Both the position numbers and the translations under genes were made by a program. 64,000 bases of DNA, taken from contig NZ_JAHXBU010000091.1 of assembly GCF_020178975.1 (NCBI RefSeq), positions 248,001 to 312,000 of the forward strand. The letters are read 5' to 3'. Under the pieces are notes generated by a model that did no database searches, had not been told where the DNA came from, and saw nothing but the letters and a program-made list of their open reading frames with translations. Below are positions 49,901 through 56,868 of the stretch, piece by piece. Position 1 is the stretch's first letter, and each line of letters begins with the position of its first letter. The DNA comes from Cesiribacter sp. SM1. GTDB taxonomy: Bacteria; Bacteroidota; Bacteroidia; Cytophagales; Cyclobacteriaceae.

Positions 49901-50228
49901 CGATGCTTATCTCGTTCTCGAAAATGTTGGTTAAAACATCCCTGATCTTTTGCTCCTTTGCCGCAATGGAAACTTCCTTATCTGCCTGGATCTCCTTTGG
50001 TATGTAAGTGAACTTTACATCGGCCTGATCTTCAATTGCATGAAGGATGCTTTTTATTTTTTCATTTCTGATGTCGAGAGTCACGGTACGTTCCAGCACT
50101 TCCTGGCCTCTTAGCTCATGCGCATGAACCAAAAAACTAGACGCGCTTAATGTTACAAGAAGTATCTGAATGATGCTCACCTTCATAAAGAATAGAAATA
50201 TTTCTTGTAATGATTTGGGTTTATTCAT
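46938..50228 (-). CDS. SusC family TonB-dependent transporter with STN signalling domain
   Basis: 1096 residues. After the signal peptide (SIIQILLVTLSASSFLVHA) comes a secretin/TonB short N-terminal (STN) domain (about 45-120, TVTLDIRNEKIKSILHAIED), then the carboxypeptidase-like domain (GTVTDGTSGETLPGVNILV), TonB box LDEVVVVGYGTQKRSDITGS, plug (MQIRGLNSINARTSPFIVVDG) and barrel ending ISFGLNLTL. The STN domain contacts an inner-membrane FecR protein, so uptake also signals to the sigma factor. The fecR and sigma genes lie directly upstream, a complete trans-envelope relay. An ATG at residue 15 is an alternative start. Confidence 0.96.
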   Translation of the reverse strand: MNKPKSLQEIFLFFMKVSIIQILLVTLSASSFLVHAHELRGQEVLERTVTLDIRNEKIKSILHAIEDQADVKFTYIPKEIQADKEVSIAAKEQKIRDVLTNIFENEISIDVIRTNIILKPRRQAFLLEPLKDIEVRRVAVTVSGTVTDGTSGETLPGVNILVKSTGTGTVTDMDGRYKIEATGPEAILVYSFVGYVSKEVMVGSQQTINVQLQPDLEQLDEVVVVGYGTQKRSDITGSVASVPKDRLSSLPVTDMTQAIQGTTAGLNITQGSSVPGSSGGMQIRGLNSINARTSPFIVVDGTPFFGEINDLNANDIESIEILKDASATAIYGTRGSNGVVLVTTKRGKSGKPRISYNGYYGVEGLSNILEPASAESYVQKYEDYMIARGLTQTQVLPNTYEVDNYNAGLTTDWLDAATQTGKITEHNLSISGGTDNLQYYVTGGYLNQDGVVKGYQFQRASVRSNLDATFTSFLKAGTSLYFADHNSDGGRANLLNATAMSPYGQVYDEQGNYLIHPMFPELLFANPLLGLATERLDRRKLITANAYAEVTPGFLKGLTYRMNASTTYEIGRQSGYTGRAANNMAGEGYANNNETRNWVIENILMFNREFGKHRIDFTGLYSAQKSNYFSSGATANQFVNDELDYYDLGAGQTGTVSSYSDRTALLSQMGRINYSYDSRYLLTLTARRDGYSAFGVNTNKYGVFPSVALGWNIANEGFLSNSRFVNDLKLRASYGQTGNQAIDPTQTATKARAVRIPFGGESFIGVLADNMGNANLNWETTTTANLGVDFGFLRNRINGTLEVYRSRTEDILLRRSIPNITGYSVVWDNLGELQNKGIELTLNTINIDAGKFRWETNLNFTSFKNEILELYGDGQDDVGNRWFIGESLGIIYDYNWQGVWQDGDDIPSTLNAKPGDLKFQDLNEDGVINSEDRMILGSTLPKWYGGLTNTLHYGNFHLSVFLQTSQGSLKGNPDIFYGDEAGRRNIPAAVGYWTPENRSNEWPSLDYRNTIGYGFPRENSYLRIKDVRLSYTVPASLLNRFSMQGLTVYATGRNLHTFTNWIGWDPESNQVSRGSEGWNNNYPLVRTISFGLNLTL

Positions 50229-50388
50229 AAGTTTATGAGTTGATTTTTAAAAAATTGACATAGGGATTCTTGTCTCGCATGAGCTGCGAGAAAAATGGCT
50301 GATGATGTTGCGAGCATCATCAGCTTTTCTTTTTTAAGAGATTGTGTATTAGTAGAGGCTTTTCTTCATAGGCATTTCTAATAGTATT

Positions 50389-51420
50389 TTATTTACAACC
50401 TTCGCTTTCAATCAGTATATAGGAATCTGTTTTTCTATAGGTAGCATTGATAGCAGTGCTAATAATATCCAGCCTTTCATAAAGGCCTTCGTCTGTAAAT
50501 GAAGTTGTTAGCTGACAGCTGGAAAGCTTTTCCTTATCGTAGCTGATGGAAATTCCATAGCTTTTTTCAATAGCTTTCAGTATTTCCACTACAGAAGCGC
50601 CCTGGTATTCTACCATGCGCAGGGATAGATCTTCTGAAATTACTTTCGGGTTTGCAATCAGCCCCCGCTCCACTTTTTCTTTTGCGGTATTGATAACCAC
50701 CTGCTGATTAGGTGTGAGAATGATTTCCTGCCCCGGGTTATCCTGCTTATCTGTTGCCTCGTGGGTGGATTTATAAACTGACACTTTCCCGGTTCTTACC
50801 ACCACAGATACTTCCTCCTCTTCATCATACGCTTTAACCAGAAAGCTGGTACCCAGTACTCTTGTTGTTACCTCCTCTGTATACACATAAAAAGGCCTGC
50901 TGGCATCTTTTGTGATCCTGAAAAAGGCCTCGCCTTTCAGGTATACTTCGCGTTTGGAAGCACCAAACTTCTTTTGGTAAGAAATCTCGCTGTTGGGCTG
51001 AAGCTCTACTTCACTACCATCCTCCAGCACCAGCGTCTGTGGGTATTCCTTCCCGTTTGTATACTCGATTAAAGCATCAGTATCTGCATAATAGGCTGCA
51101 CGGGGGTCCTGGTTCAGGAATAGGAAAAGGGCAGAGAAGGTAATCAACAAAATAATGGCTGCCGCTGCACTGTAATACCAGCCCCTGTTACGCCAATTGC
51201 TTTGATCTTTTACATCAGCTTCTGAAACCTTAGCCTGAATACTGTTCCAAATCCTTTTTTCGGTCTGTGCTTCCGACACCTCCTGCTGCTGACTTTGATC
51301 ATCAGCAGATATTTTATTGTACCAGCTTACCACCAACTCTTCTTCTTCAGGCGTGCATTTACCCTGAAGGTACTTGTCCAGAAGAATTTGGAATTTGCTT
51401 GAATTCATGTTTTCGCTCAT
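50389..51420 (-). CDS. FecR family anti-sigma factor
   Basis: 343 residues, a single-pass inner-membrane protein. The cytoplasmic N-terminus (1-85) has the usual ILLDKYLQGKCTPEEEELV start. One membrane segment (about 90-110, AAAAIILLITFSALFLFL) is followed by the periplasmic FecR domain (TLVLEDGSEVELQPNSEISY, EVYLKGEAFFRITKD, RVLGTSFLVKAY) and a C-terminal domain (VEILKAIEKSYGISISYDKE) resembling STN. It holds the sigma factor inactive until the STN-SusC reports ligand. It lies 74 bases from the sigma gene and 160 from susC. Confidence 0.94.
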   Translation of the reverse strand: MSENMNSSKFQILLDKYLQGKCTPEEEELVVSWYNKISADDQSQQQEVSEAQTEKRIWNSIQAKVSEADVKDQSNWRNRGWYYSAAAAIILLITFSALFLFLNQDPRAAYYADTDALIEYTNGKEYPQTLVLEDGSEVELQPNSEISYQKKFGASKREVYLKGEAFFRITKDASRPFYVYTEEVTTRVLGTSFLVKAYDEEEEVSVVVRTGKVSVYKSTHEATDKQDNPGQEIILTPNQQVVINTAKEKVERGLIANPKVISEDLSLRMVEYQGASVVEILKAIEKSYGISISYDKEKLSSCQLTTSFTDEGLYERLDIISTAINATYRKTDSYILIESEGCK

Positions 51421-51494
51421 GTAATAGGTAAGACACTTAAAACGGAATGTACCCTAAAGCGAAAGTGAATTATTTTTTAAGAAACCATAAAAAA

Positions 51495-52088
51495 TTAGTA
51501 CAGCAAAAGAAGAATTAAATAGATAAAGTCTTTTAACTGCACCTTGAGCACCTTTAACGATTTGGTGACATGATATTCAATGGCTTTTTCAGATAGCTTC
51601 AGGCTTTTTGCAATCTCCTGTACCGACTTTCCTTCAAAACGGCTAAGCCGGAAAATAGTCTGCGATTTTTCAGGCAGTGCATTTACTGCATTTTCAAAGG
51701 CCTCATTTAAATCGTTGTATTGCACTACCTCTTCGGTAGAAGATTCGCTCCTGGGAATAAATGTTCTGTAAAAGTCCCAATAGGATTTGTGTACTACTTT
51801 AGAGCGTATAGCATTGATAACACGGTACCTGACTGCAGAAAACAGATAGTGAGAAAGGTTTGTGATGATTAAGGTATTTCTCTTTTCCCAAAGGGTAGTA
51901 AACAGCTCCTGCACTACCTCTTCTGCCTCCTCTGCAGACTGAAGCTTAGCAGCGGCAATGGCATACAGGCGTTTCCAGTATAACTTATATATCTGCTCAA
52001 AAGCTTCCATATCACCGGCTCTTAGGCCAGTAAGCAGACATTCCTCCTGGATGTCTTCGGCTGCTGTATGTTGAGGTAAGCTTTGCAA
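51495..52088 (-). CDS. ECF RNA polymerase sigma factor (Bacteroides expansion family)
   Basis: 197 residues. Region 2 is FEQIYKLYWKRLYAIAAAKL with EEAEEVVQELFTTLWEKR; region 4 is NALPEKSQTIFRLSRFEGKSVQEIAKSLKLSEKAIEYHVTKS, read in two parts, the HTH that contacts the -35 region. The C-terminus ends in a hydrophobic tail (IYLILLLLY), as in many members of this family. With FecR and the STN-SusC it forms the signalling chain controlling the right half of the PUL. A perfect LacI-type palindrome lies 48 bases upstream of its start, so its own expression may be repressed by a second regulator. Confidence 0.94.
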   Translation of the reverse strand: MQSLPQHTAAEDIQEECLLTGLRAGDMEAFEQIYKLYWKRLYAIAAAKLQSAEEAEEVVQELFTTLWEKRNTLIITNLSHYLFSAVRYRVINAIRSKVVHKSYWDFYRTFIPRSESSTEEVVQYNDLNEAFENAVNALPEKSQTIFRLSRFEGKSVQEIAKSLKLSEKAIEYHVTKSLKVLKVQLKDFIYLILLLLY

Positions 52089-52135
52089 GTTATTTCATGC
52101 TGTACAAGACAATAATAAAAATTATAAACTTAACT

Positions 52136-52149
52136 CGCAATCGATTGCG
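52136..52149. promoter_or_regulatory. LacI/GalR-type operator candidate upstream of sigma gene
   Basis: CGCAATCGATTGCG is a perfect 14-base palindrome with a central CG, 48 bases before the sigma start codon. It matches the operator at 4278-4291 at 11 of 14 positions, including the whole core GCAAxCGATTGC. No exact -7 element was found beside it. A perfect 14-base palindrome of this composition is unlikely by chance at this place. Confidence 0.55.
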
Positions 52150-52423
52150 CGAAAGAAATCACTACTTAAGCAGGATTCAGCTTTATTTATTGTAAAATCT
52201 ACACTTTTTGAGTTATAGCCTGTTGTGTTGCAGTAACTTTTGTGTTCAAACATCCGATTTTCAGCTCCTTTTTTCTGCCCCAGCGCTGCTAAAAGCGCCC
52301 CTTATCAGTTGGTCGTCAGTTACTATAAATCTATAAGCTGCCGGGCTGACAAAACCCCATAGATATTCAATCCTACTGCTCTGCTGGAAGCTTAGTACTG
52401 CCTCAACCGCTTTATCGGTGAAA

Positions 52424-52469
52424 GCCGGGGGTTTGTCGGGTATAATCCCCCCTCCGGCCATATTTTTTT
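52424..52469 (+). terminator. Intrinsic terminator with no annotated upstream gene
   Basis: GCCGGGGG at 52424-52431 pairs with CCCTCCGGC-type sequence at 52450-52458 (eight pairs, one bulged T), followed by ATATTTTTTTC. It is oriented to the plus strand, but the nearest upstream gene is the sigma factor on the other strand. A near-consensus -7 box (TAACTTTTG, one base too long) sits at 52234-52242 with TTTTTG 23 bases before it. Either a short RNA of about 220 bases or an attenuated leader of the cluster at 52570 would explain it. The rest of 52150-52569 holds no convincing gene; the 66-codon frame at 52261-52461 lies antisense across this hairpin. Confidence 0.45.
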
Positions 52470-52569
52470 CAGGCCAGAAATTCTCGCCTTTACTTTACAT
52501 CATCATCAGCAGCAAATGGCTGCATCATGAAAGTTAAAACAGAACAACAACATTACTGCATACTACCTG

Positions 52570-52767
52570 ATGGAACGATACATAAACCACCCAAAGCATA
52601 TGAAAACAGCAAGAGTTGAAGAATATACAGCACTGCTAACAAAGCTTAACGGAGTGCTTGCCAATACCATTGATCAGCTTCAGCATGAAGCTACACTTCT
52701 GGAAAACATGCTGGCAAAGAGCCGCAAAAGCTTCAGTTCGTCCATTTCTAAAGCAACTACTCTTTAA
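52570..52767 (+). CDS. Small hypothetical protein, predicted helical
   Basis: 65 residues (55 if the ATG at 52600 is used). No family is recognised. The central part (YTALLTKLNGVLANTIDQLQHEATLLENMLAK) has heptad-like spacing of hydrophobic residues and should form a single long helix or coiled coil; the tail is Ser/Lys-rich. It lies 19 bases before a conserved-looking gene on the same strand, which is the main reason to accept it. No export signal is seen. Confidence 0.45.
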   Translation: MERYINHPKHMKTARVEEYTALLTKLNGVLANTIDQLQHEATLLENMLAKSRKSFSSSISKATTL

Positions 52768-52786
52768 ATCTATAAATTTAAAAAGC

Positions 52787-53197
52787 ATGAGAAATCTCAT
52801 AGAAAAAAATGCACGGGTGATCTACGACAAAGAGCTGGACTGCCTCTATGTACATTTGATTGGATTTATCTCTTACAATGACCTGGTAAGGGTGCTGCAA
52901 TATGAATTTCAGATGGTCCAGTACTACAAACCTGATAAATGTGTGGTAGACCTGACTGCAATTAAAGTTTACCCATCAGGCGGCAAGGAGTATATTAAAG
53001 ACGTGTGGTTTCCGCATATGGAAAGCAATGGCATGCAGTACGTTGCCTGTGTTGTTCCTGATAATCCTTTCGGAGAAGCCTCTATGCAAAAAGCCCATGA
53101 AAAAGCAGCGGAGCATAAAAAACTGGAAGTAAGGCATTTCAGGGATATCGCCAGTGCAAAAGCATGGGTAAGTTATTCAATGGCAGGCAACGTTTAA
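52787..53197 (+). CDS. STAS/SpoIIAA-like small protein
   Basis: 136 residues from the ATG at 52787 (the longer frame from 52658 overlaps the preceding gene in a different frame and is rejected). The pattern ARVIYDKELDCLYVHLIGFIS, then a helix, YYKPDKCVVDLTAIKVYPSGG, and QYVACVVPDN resembles STAS/SpoIIAA-like alpha-beta proteins common as stand-alone genes in Cytophagales. In that fold the strand ending VVDLTA leads to the functional loop. The function is not known; such proteins may sense or bind small ligands or partners. It ends 10 bases before the DUF4353 lipoprotein gene, so the three are probably co-transcribed. Confidence 0.65.
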   Translation: MRNLIEKNARVIYDKELDCLYVHLIGFISYNDLVRVLQYEFQMVQYYKPDKCVVDLTAIKVYPSGGKEYIKDVWFPHMESNGMQYVACVVPDNPFGEASMQKAHEKAAEHKKLEVRHFRDIASAKAWVSYSMAGNV

Positions 53198-53207
53198 CCA
53201 TAAAGCA

Positions 53208-54545
53208 ATGACTAAATCAAAATATCCCCTTTTAGCGCTGCTACTGCTGCTGGGTTTGTTTTATTCCTGTGAGGATTCAGGAGTTGATCCTGAACAGGAT
53301 AGTACCGCTGAAACAAACGTTGAGGAATCGGATGATTATGCTTTCGATACAGACATCACATACATTGTTCTTGATGGAACAGCGGTATATGTTACCGGCA
53401 GCGGCGCAACAGCAGAGGGCACTGTTGCAACCATTACCACAGCTGGCACCTATAGTGTGAGCGGCAGCCTTACAAACGGACAGCTTATTATTGATGCGGC
53501 TGCTACTGATAAGGTAAAGGTAATGCTGAACGGGGCAAACATAGCAAATTCTTCCAATGCACCTTTATGGGTAAAAAGTGCAGCAAAAGTAGTTCTTTAC
53601 CTGGCCCCTGAAACTGAAAATTCACTCACTGACGGAAGCGCAAACTCCCGGGAAGGAGCCTTGTACAGTGCCACAAAACTCTCCCTCTTTGGTACAGGAG
53701 CGCTTAGCGTTACCGCCAATGCAGATGGAGGCATGGTGAGTGCCGGAGGTATGATCATCAAGGAAGGCGTTTATACCGTATCCGCAGCAGGCTCTGCCAT
53801 TAAAAGTGATAAAAACCTGGTGATTGATGGAGGCACCTTCACCCTCGCAGCCGGAAATGATGGCATCCATGGAGAAGAATCCCTAACCTTCAATGGCGGC
53901 GATATCCTGATCTCCAGATCTGAAGAAGGCGTGGAAAGTGCAGAGATCACCATCAACAGCGGTACCCGTATACAACTAACCGCTACAGATGATGGCCTCA
54001 ACGCCTCTTCCGGCGACGATAGCTCCGAGAATCACTTCTACATGCGGGGTGGCTACCTGTATATTAATGCCGCCGGTGATGGAATCGACGCTAATGGCTA
54101 CATTGAAATGACAGGGGGAATTGTTGTGGTAGACGGCCCCACCGCCAGTGGCAATGGGGCAATTGACTATGACAAGACCTTTACCATTTCCGGTGGGCTT
54201 CTGGTAGCGGTAGGCAGCTCCGGCATGGCACAGGCTCCAAGCCAGTCTTCAACACAAAATGTAGTTAAGGTTTCATTTGGCTCTGCTAAACAGGCCGGCC
54301 ACCTTGTTCATGTGCAGGATAGCAATGGAAACGGATTACTGACTTTTAGTCCGGCTAAGAGCTACCAGTCCCTGCTCTTCTCCTCCCCTTCCCTGAGCAC
54401 CGGTTCTGCTTACCAACTGTACCTGGGAGGAGGCGCCAGTGGCACAGCCACCAATGGCCTGTTTGAGGATGCTGCCTACACAGCAGGCACGCTGAGCAAC
54501 AGTTTTACCATTAGTGGCTCCGTTACAACCCTCAATGCCAACTAA
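53208..54545 (+). CDS. Carbohydrate-binding beta-helix lipoprotein (DUF4353/Cthe_2159-like)
   Basis: 445 residues with a lipoprotein signal ending LLGLFYSC. A low-complexity acidic linker is followed by a regular series of short strands: GTYSVSGSLTNGQLIIDA, VMLNGANIANSSNAPLWV, GALYSATKLSLFGTGALSV, NLVIDGGTFTLAAGNDGIHG, TINSGTRIQLTATDDGLNA and YLYINAAGDGIDANGYIEM. This is the right-handed beta-helix of the family typified by Clostridium thermocellum Cthe_2159, which binds acidic and cellulosic sugars with calcium. The repeated Asp-Gly turns fit calcium binding. It is probably displayed on the cell surface. No catalytic residues are evident. Confidence 0.82.
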   Translation: MTKSKYPLLALLLLLGLFYSCEDSGVDPEQDSTAETNVEESDDYAFDTDITYIVLDGTAVYVTGSGATAEGTVATITTAGTYSVSGSLTNGQLIIDAAATDKVKVMLNGANIANSSNAPLWVKSAAKVVLYLAPETENSLTDGSANSREGALYSATKLSLFGTGALSVTANADGGMVSAGGMIIKEGVYTVSAAGSAIKSDKNLVIDGGTFTLAAGNDGIHGEESLTFNGGDILISRSEEGVESAEITINSGTRIQLTATDDGLNASSGDDSSENHFYMRGGYLYINAAGDGIDANGYIEMTGGIVVVDGPTASGNGAIDYDKTFTISGGLLVAVGSSGMAQAPSQSSTQNVVKVSFGSAKQAGHLVHVQDSNGNGLLTFSPAKSYQSLLFSSPSLSTGSAYQLYLGGGASGTATNGLFEDAAYTAGTLSNSFTISGSVTTLNAN

Positions 54546-54577
54546 ACGGCTGCTACTTAACTTGCCTCTGTGGCTTT

Positions 54578-54626
54578 AGCTGGTAACTCCGGCAGTTTCT
54601 GAACGCCCCTGCCGGAGTTACCAGCT
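54578..54626 (+). terminator. Perfect 18-base stem-loop after the DUF4353 gene
   Basis: AGCTGGTAACTCCGGCAG at 54578-54595 pairs at every base with CTGCCGGAGTTACCAGCT at 54609-54626 around a 13-base loop, 32 bases after the stop codon. There is no T-run after it, so it may stop RNA decay from the 3' end as much as transcription. The remaining 220 bases to the convergent kinase gene contain only a 9-base inverted repeat (54745-54753 with 54789-54797). Confidence 0.6.
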
Positions 54627-54848
54627 CATTATACAACTTATCGGGACATTTCTGCCATTCACAGATACTCTCCTAAAATGGCGCAATTTCAGTACCCTGG
54701 CCTCCGTCATAAGCTAAATCATATCTAAACTTTTAACTTATGAGTGACTTGTCCTGAAACAGGCTGATTTTGTGTCAACTTATTTCATGACAAGTCAATG
54801 TTTTATCTACTTTGCTTTCAGAGGCTTATGGCAAGCTGCCGTTACTGC

Positions 54849-55949
54849 TTAAACATTTATGGTAAGGGTAACGGTAAAGTATCCCCCTGTGCTGTCGATG
54901 CTTAACGTATGGCTGTGGGGGTACATATGCGCCAGGCGCTGTTTGGTATTGCTCAGGCCCACGCCTGTACTAATTACCGGGCGGGGTGTTTCAAACAACC
55001 TGTTCCGGGTGTAAAAGCTTATTTGGTTCTCCTCTGCCTGAAGCCTGATCATGATATCAACATTTTCATGGTTGCTGATGCCATACTTGAAAGTATTCTC
55101 CACAAAAGTCATCAGGATCATGGGTGGAATGGTTTTATTGCTGAGGTTGCCACTTTCGGAATAATGGAGCGTTACCCGCTTGCTGAGGCGCAGGCGCTGC
55201 AGATCTACATAGTCCCGGATGCAGGCAGCCTCACTTTCCAGGGGTACCAGGTTATGCGTTACCTCATCTGTTACATACCGCATAATGTTGGACAGCTTCA
55301 GGATGGAATCTGCCGTATGCTCACTCCCGATAACGGCCAGTGAGTAAATATTATTGAGGGTATTGAAGAGGAAATGTGGGTTAATCTGTGCCTTCAGGAA
55401 TGAAAGCTCTGCATTTACCTTGTCTCGCTCGGCCTGTAAGGCCCGCTTTTCGGTAATACGCAAACGCTGGTTAGTTTGCAGGGCAATGCCCAGGGAAACA
55501 ATCATCAGGAAGAGAAACGAAGAAACAACATCGAAGTGCGGACCCCGGCGCTCGCGAAACGCTGGTGGCATACGTCCCTCCTGCCCTATTTCACGGAAAG
55601 GAGGCCCCGGCATGCCTTCTACCCGCTCGCGAAACTCATTGTTGGATTGGCGCTGAACGATGAACCTGTCGAAAGGACGCAAAAAAGCAAAACCGGCAAA
55701 CAGCAGTAAAATGGCGGCTACGTACAGGAAATACTTTTTTTTGACATACAGCTGCGGGTAAATCCAGAACACATGCACATAAAACAGCGCAATGTACGAA
55801 AGGTTAAATATCCAGAAGTTGGCACTGTAGAGCAGGCTGGCAATACTCTGGCTGCCGGGCAGCTGTGTTAGAAACAAGATGGGCAGGCTAAGCACAATCA
55901 GCCAGCCCACCACATGTGATAGTATTGTAGTTCCTTTTAAGGCACGCAT
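54849..55949 (-). CDS. LytS-type sensor histidine kinase (orphan)
   Basis: 366 residues in the inner membrane. About four hydrophobic segments span 10-180, with an unusual Pro/Arg/Glu-rich loop (about 103-138, EGMPGPPFREIG and MPPAFRERRGPHF) between the third and fourth. The His_kinase domain has the phospho-acceptor His in FLKAQINPHFLFNTLNNIYSL, then MILMTFVENTFKYGISN (N box) and GVGLSNTKQRLAHMYP. Its LytTR partner normally follows directly; here the next 300 bases on this strand hold no gene. The partner must lie elsewhere. A 152-base gap separates it from tatA. Confidence 0.9.
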   Translation of the reverse strand: MRALKGTTILSHVVGWLIVLSLPILFLTQLPGSQSIASLLYSANFWIFNLSYIALFYVHVFWIYPQLYVKKKYFLYVAAILLLFAGFAFLRPFDRFIVQRQSNNEFRERVEGMPGPPFREIGQEGRMPPAFRERRGPHFDVVSSFLFLMIVSLGIALQTNQRLRITEKRALQAERDKVNAELSFLKAQINPHFLFNTLNNIYSLAVIGSEHTADSILKLSNIMRYVTDEVTHNLVPLESEAACIRDYVDLQRLRLSKRVTLHYSESGNLSNKTIPPMILMTFVENTFKYGISNHENVDIMIRLQAEENQISFYTRNRLFETPRPVISTGVGLSNTKQRLAHMYPHSHTLSIDSTGGYFTVTLTINV

Positions 55950-56056
55950 CGGTAAACAACATCTCTCCTTTTAACTTCAATCCTGCAGGTGCTGCTGTCA
56001 TCGAGCGGTTGAAAAAGCAAACAGCTACCGGCATTACACCAGTTCTGGCATAGAGA

Positions 56057-56087
56057 AAAGCGCAGGATGGCAACATGCCTGCGCTTT
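56057..56087 (-). terminator. Rho-independent terminator of tatA
   Basis: AAAGCGCAGG at 56057-56066 pairs exactly with CCTGCGCTTT at 56078-56087 around an 11-base loop. On the minus strand it is followed by TTCTC after the T-rich base of the stem. It lies 15 bases past the tatA stop codon. Confidence 0.75.
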
Positions 56088-56101
56088 CCCGGCAGGGTCT
56101 G

Positions 56102-56308
56102 CTATTCTTTCAGAGTGGCGCTGTCACGGGCGCTGTCTATCTCTTCCCTGATTTCCTTTGTTGCATCCTTAAACTCCCGCATGCCTCTTCCCAAACCTCT
56201 GGCAAGTTCCGGAATACGCTTGGCGCCAAAGAATATCACCACAATAAATAAAATCAGCGCAATTTCAGAAGTTCCCAGTCCTCCGATAAATGCCAGTGTA
56301 GTTATCAT
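56102..56308 (-). CDS. tatA: Twin-arginine translocase subunit TatA/TatE
   Basis: 68 residues: a short membrane segment (GLGTSEIALILFIVVIFFG), the conserved hinge FFGAKRIPELARGLGRGM, an amphipathic helix and a charged tail, the standard TatA layout. TatA oligomers form the pore of the Tat system, which exports folded proteins across the inner membrane. No tatC is nearby, which is common in Bacteroidota. It is a single-gene unit closed by a terminator. Confidence 0.94.
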   Translation of the reverse strand: MITTLAFIGGLGTSEIALILFIVVIFFGAKRIPELARGLGRGMREFKDATKEIREEIDSARDSATLKE

Positions 56309-56775
56309 AGCTGTGTTTGTTACAATTTGAATTCGGGCTGCAAGTTACACAAGCTGCAGCATCTATGCTGTAAGGTGGGGATAAATAGATTGAATGTATC
56401 GGCAAAAATTTCAAGAAACCTGATGTACAGCACATTCTCCTGATTTACCTCATACAAATCCACTGCTGCATGCCAGTGTTGAGTTTACCCTGTGGCAGCA
56501 GGCAAAAATGGAACAGGCAGCGCTAAGTAATAACGCTTTAATTATGGTGCTGGAGCTGAAAAAGTCATCTTAAAAAGGCAATTACATGCCTGTAAATATA
56601 CATTTTAATATATTATTTAGCATTTTTTACATGAATCTGATGATTCAACATTGTTCTGTAACTATCTTGCGACAGAGTTGTGTTGAGGATTTAAGATTCT
56701 ACCCCTTTTTTATAGAGGAAACAGGCCTGAAAATTGGCCTTTGGTAGAGGTCTGATGTATACTAAAGATAGCTAA
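56309..56775. other. Divergent intergenic region, AT-rich centre
   Basis: The region between tatA and the oligopeptidase gene. Positions 56590-56645 are very AT-rich (runs such as ATTTTAATATATTATTTAG), as expected of a promoter-proximal stretch, but no exact TAnnTTTG box was found. No repeat, RNA structure or small gene was recognised. Confidence 0.4.
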
Positions 56776-56868
56776 ATGATAGACAACCCTTTAACTAAAG
56801 CCAAGGTAGTAGCACCACTATTGTTTTGGTCTGAAGAAAGCGGGCTTAAGAATAGAACTATTTCTAAA

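Noticed and set aside
52261-52461. 66-codon minus-strand open frame
   Set aside because: Overlaps the terminator-like hairpin at 52424-52469 on the opposite strand and has no recognisable family.
54745-54797. TGACTTGTC ... GACAAGTCA inverted repeat
   Set aside because: Only nine pairs over a 35-base loop between convergent genes; within what chance allows.
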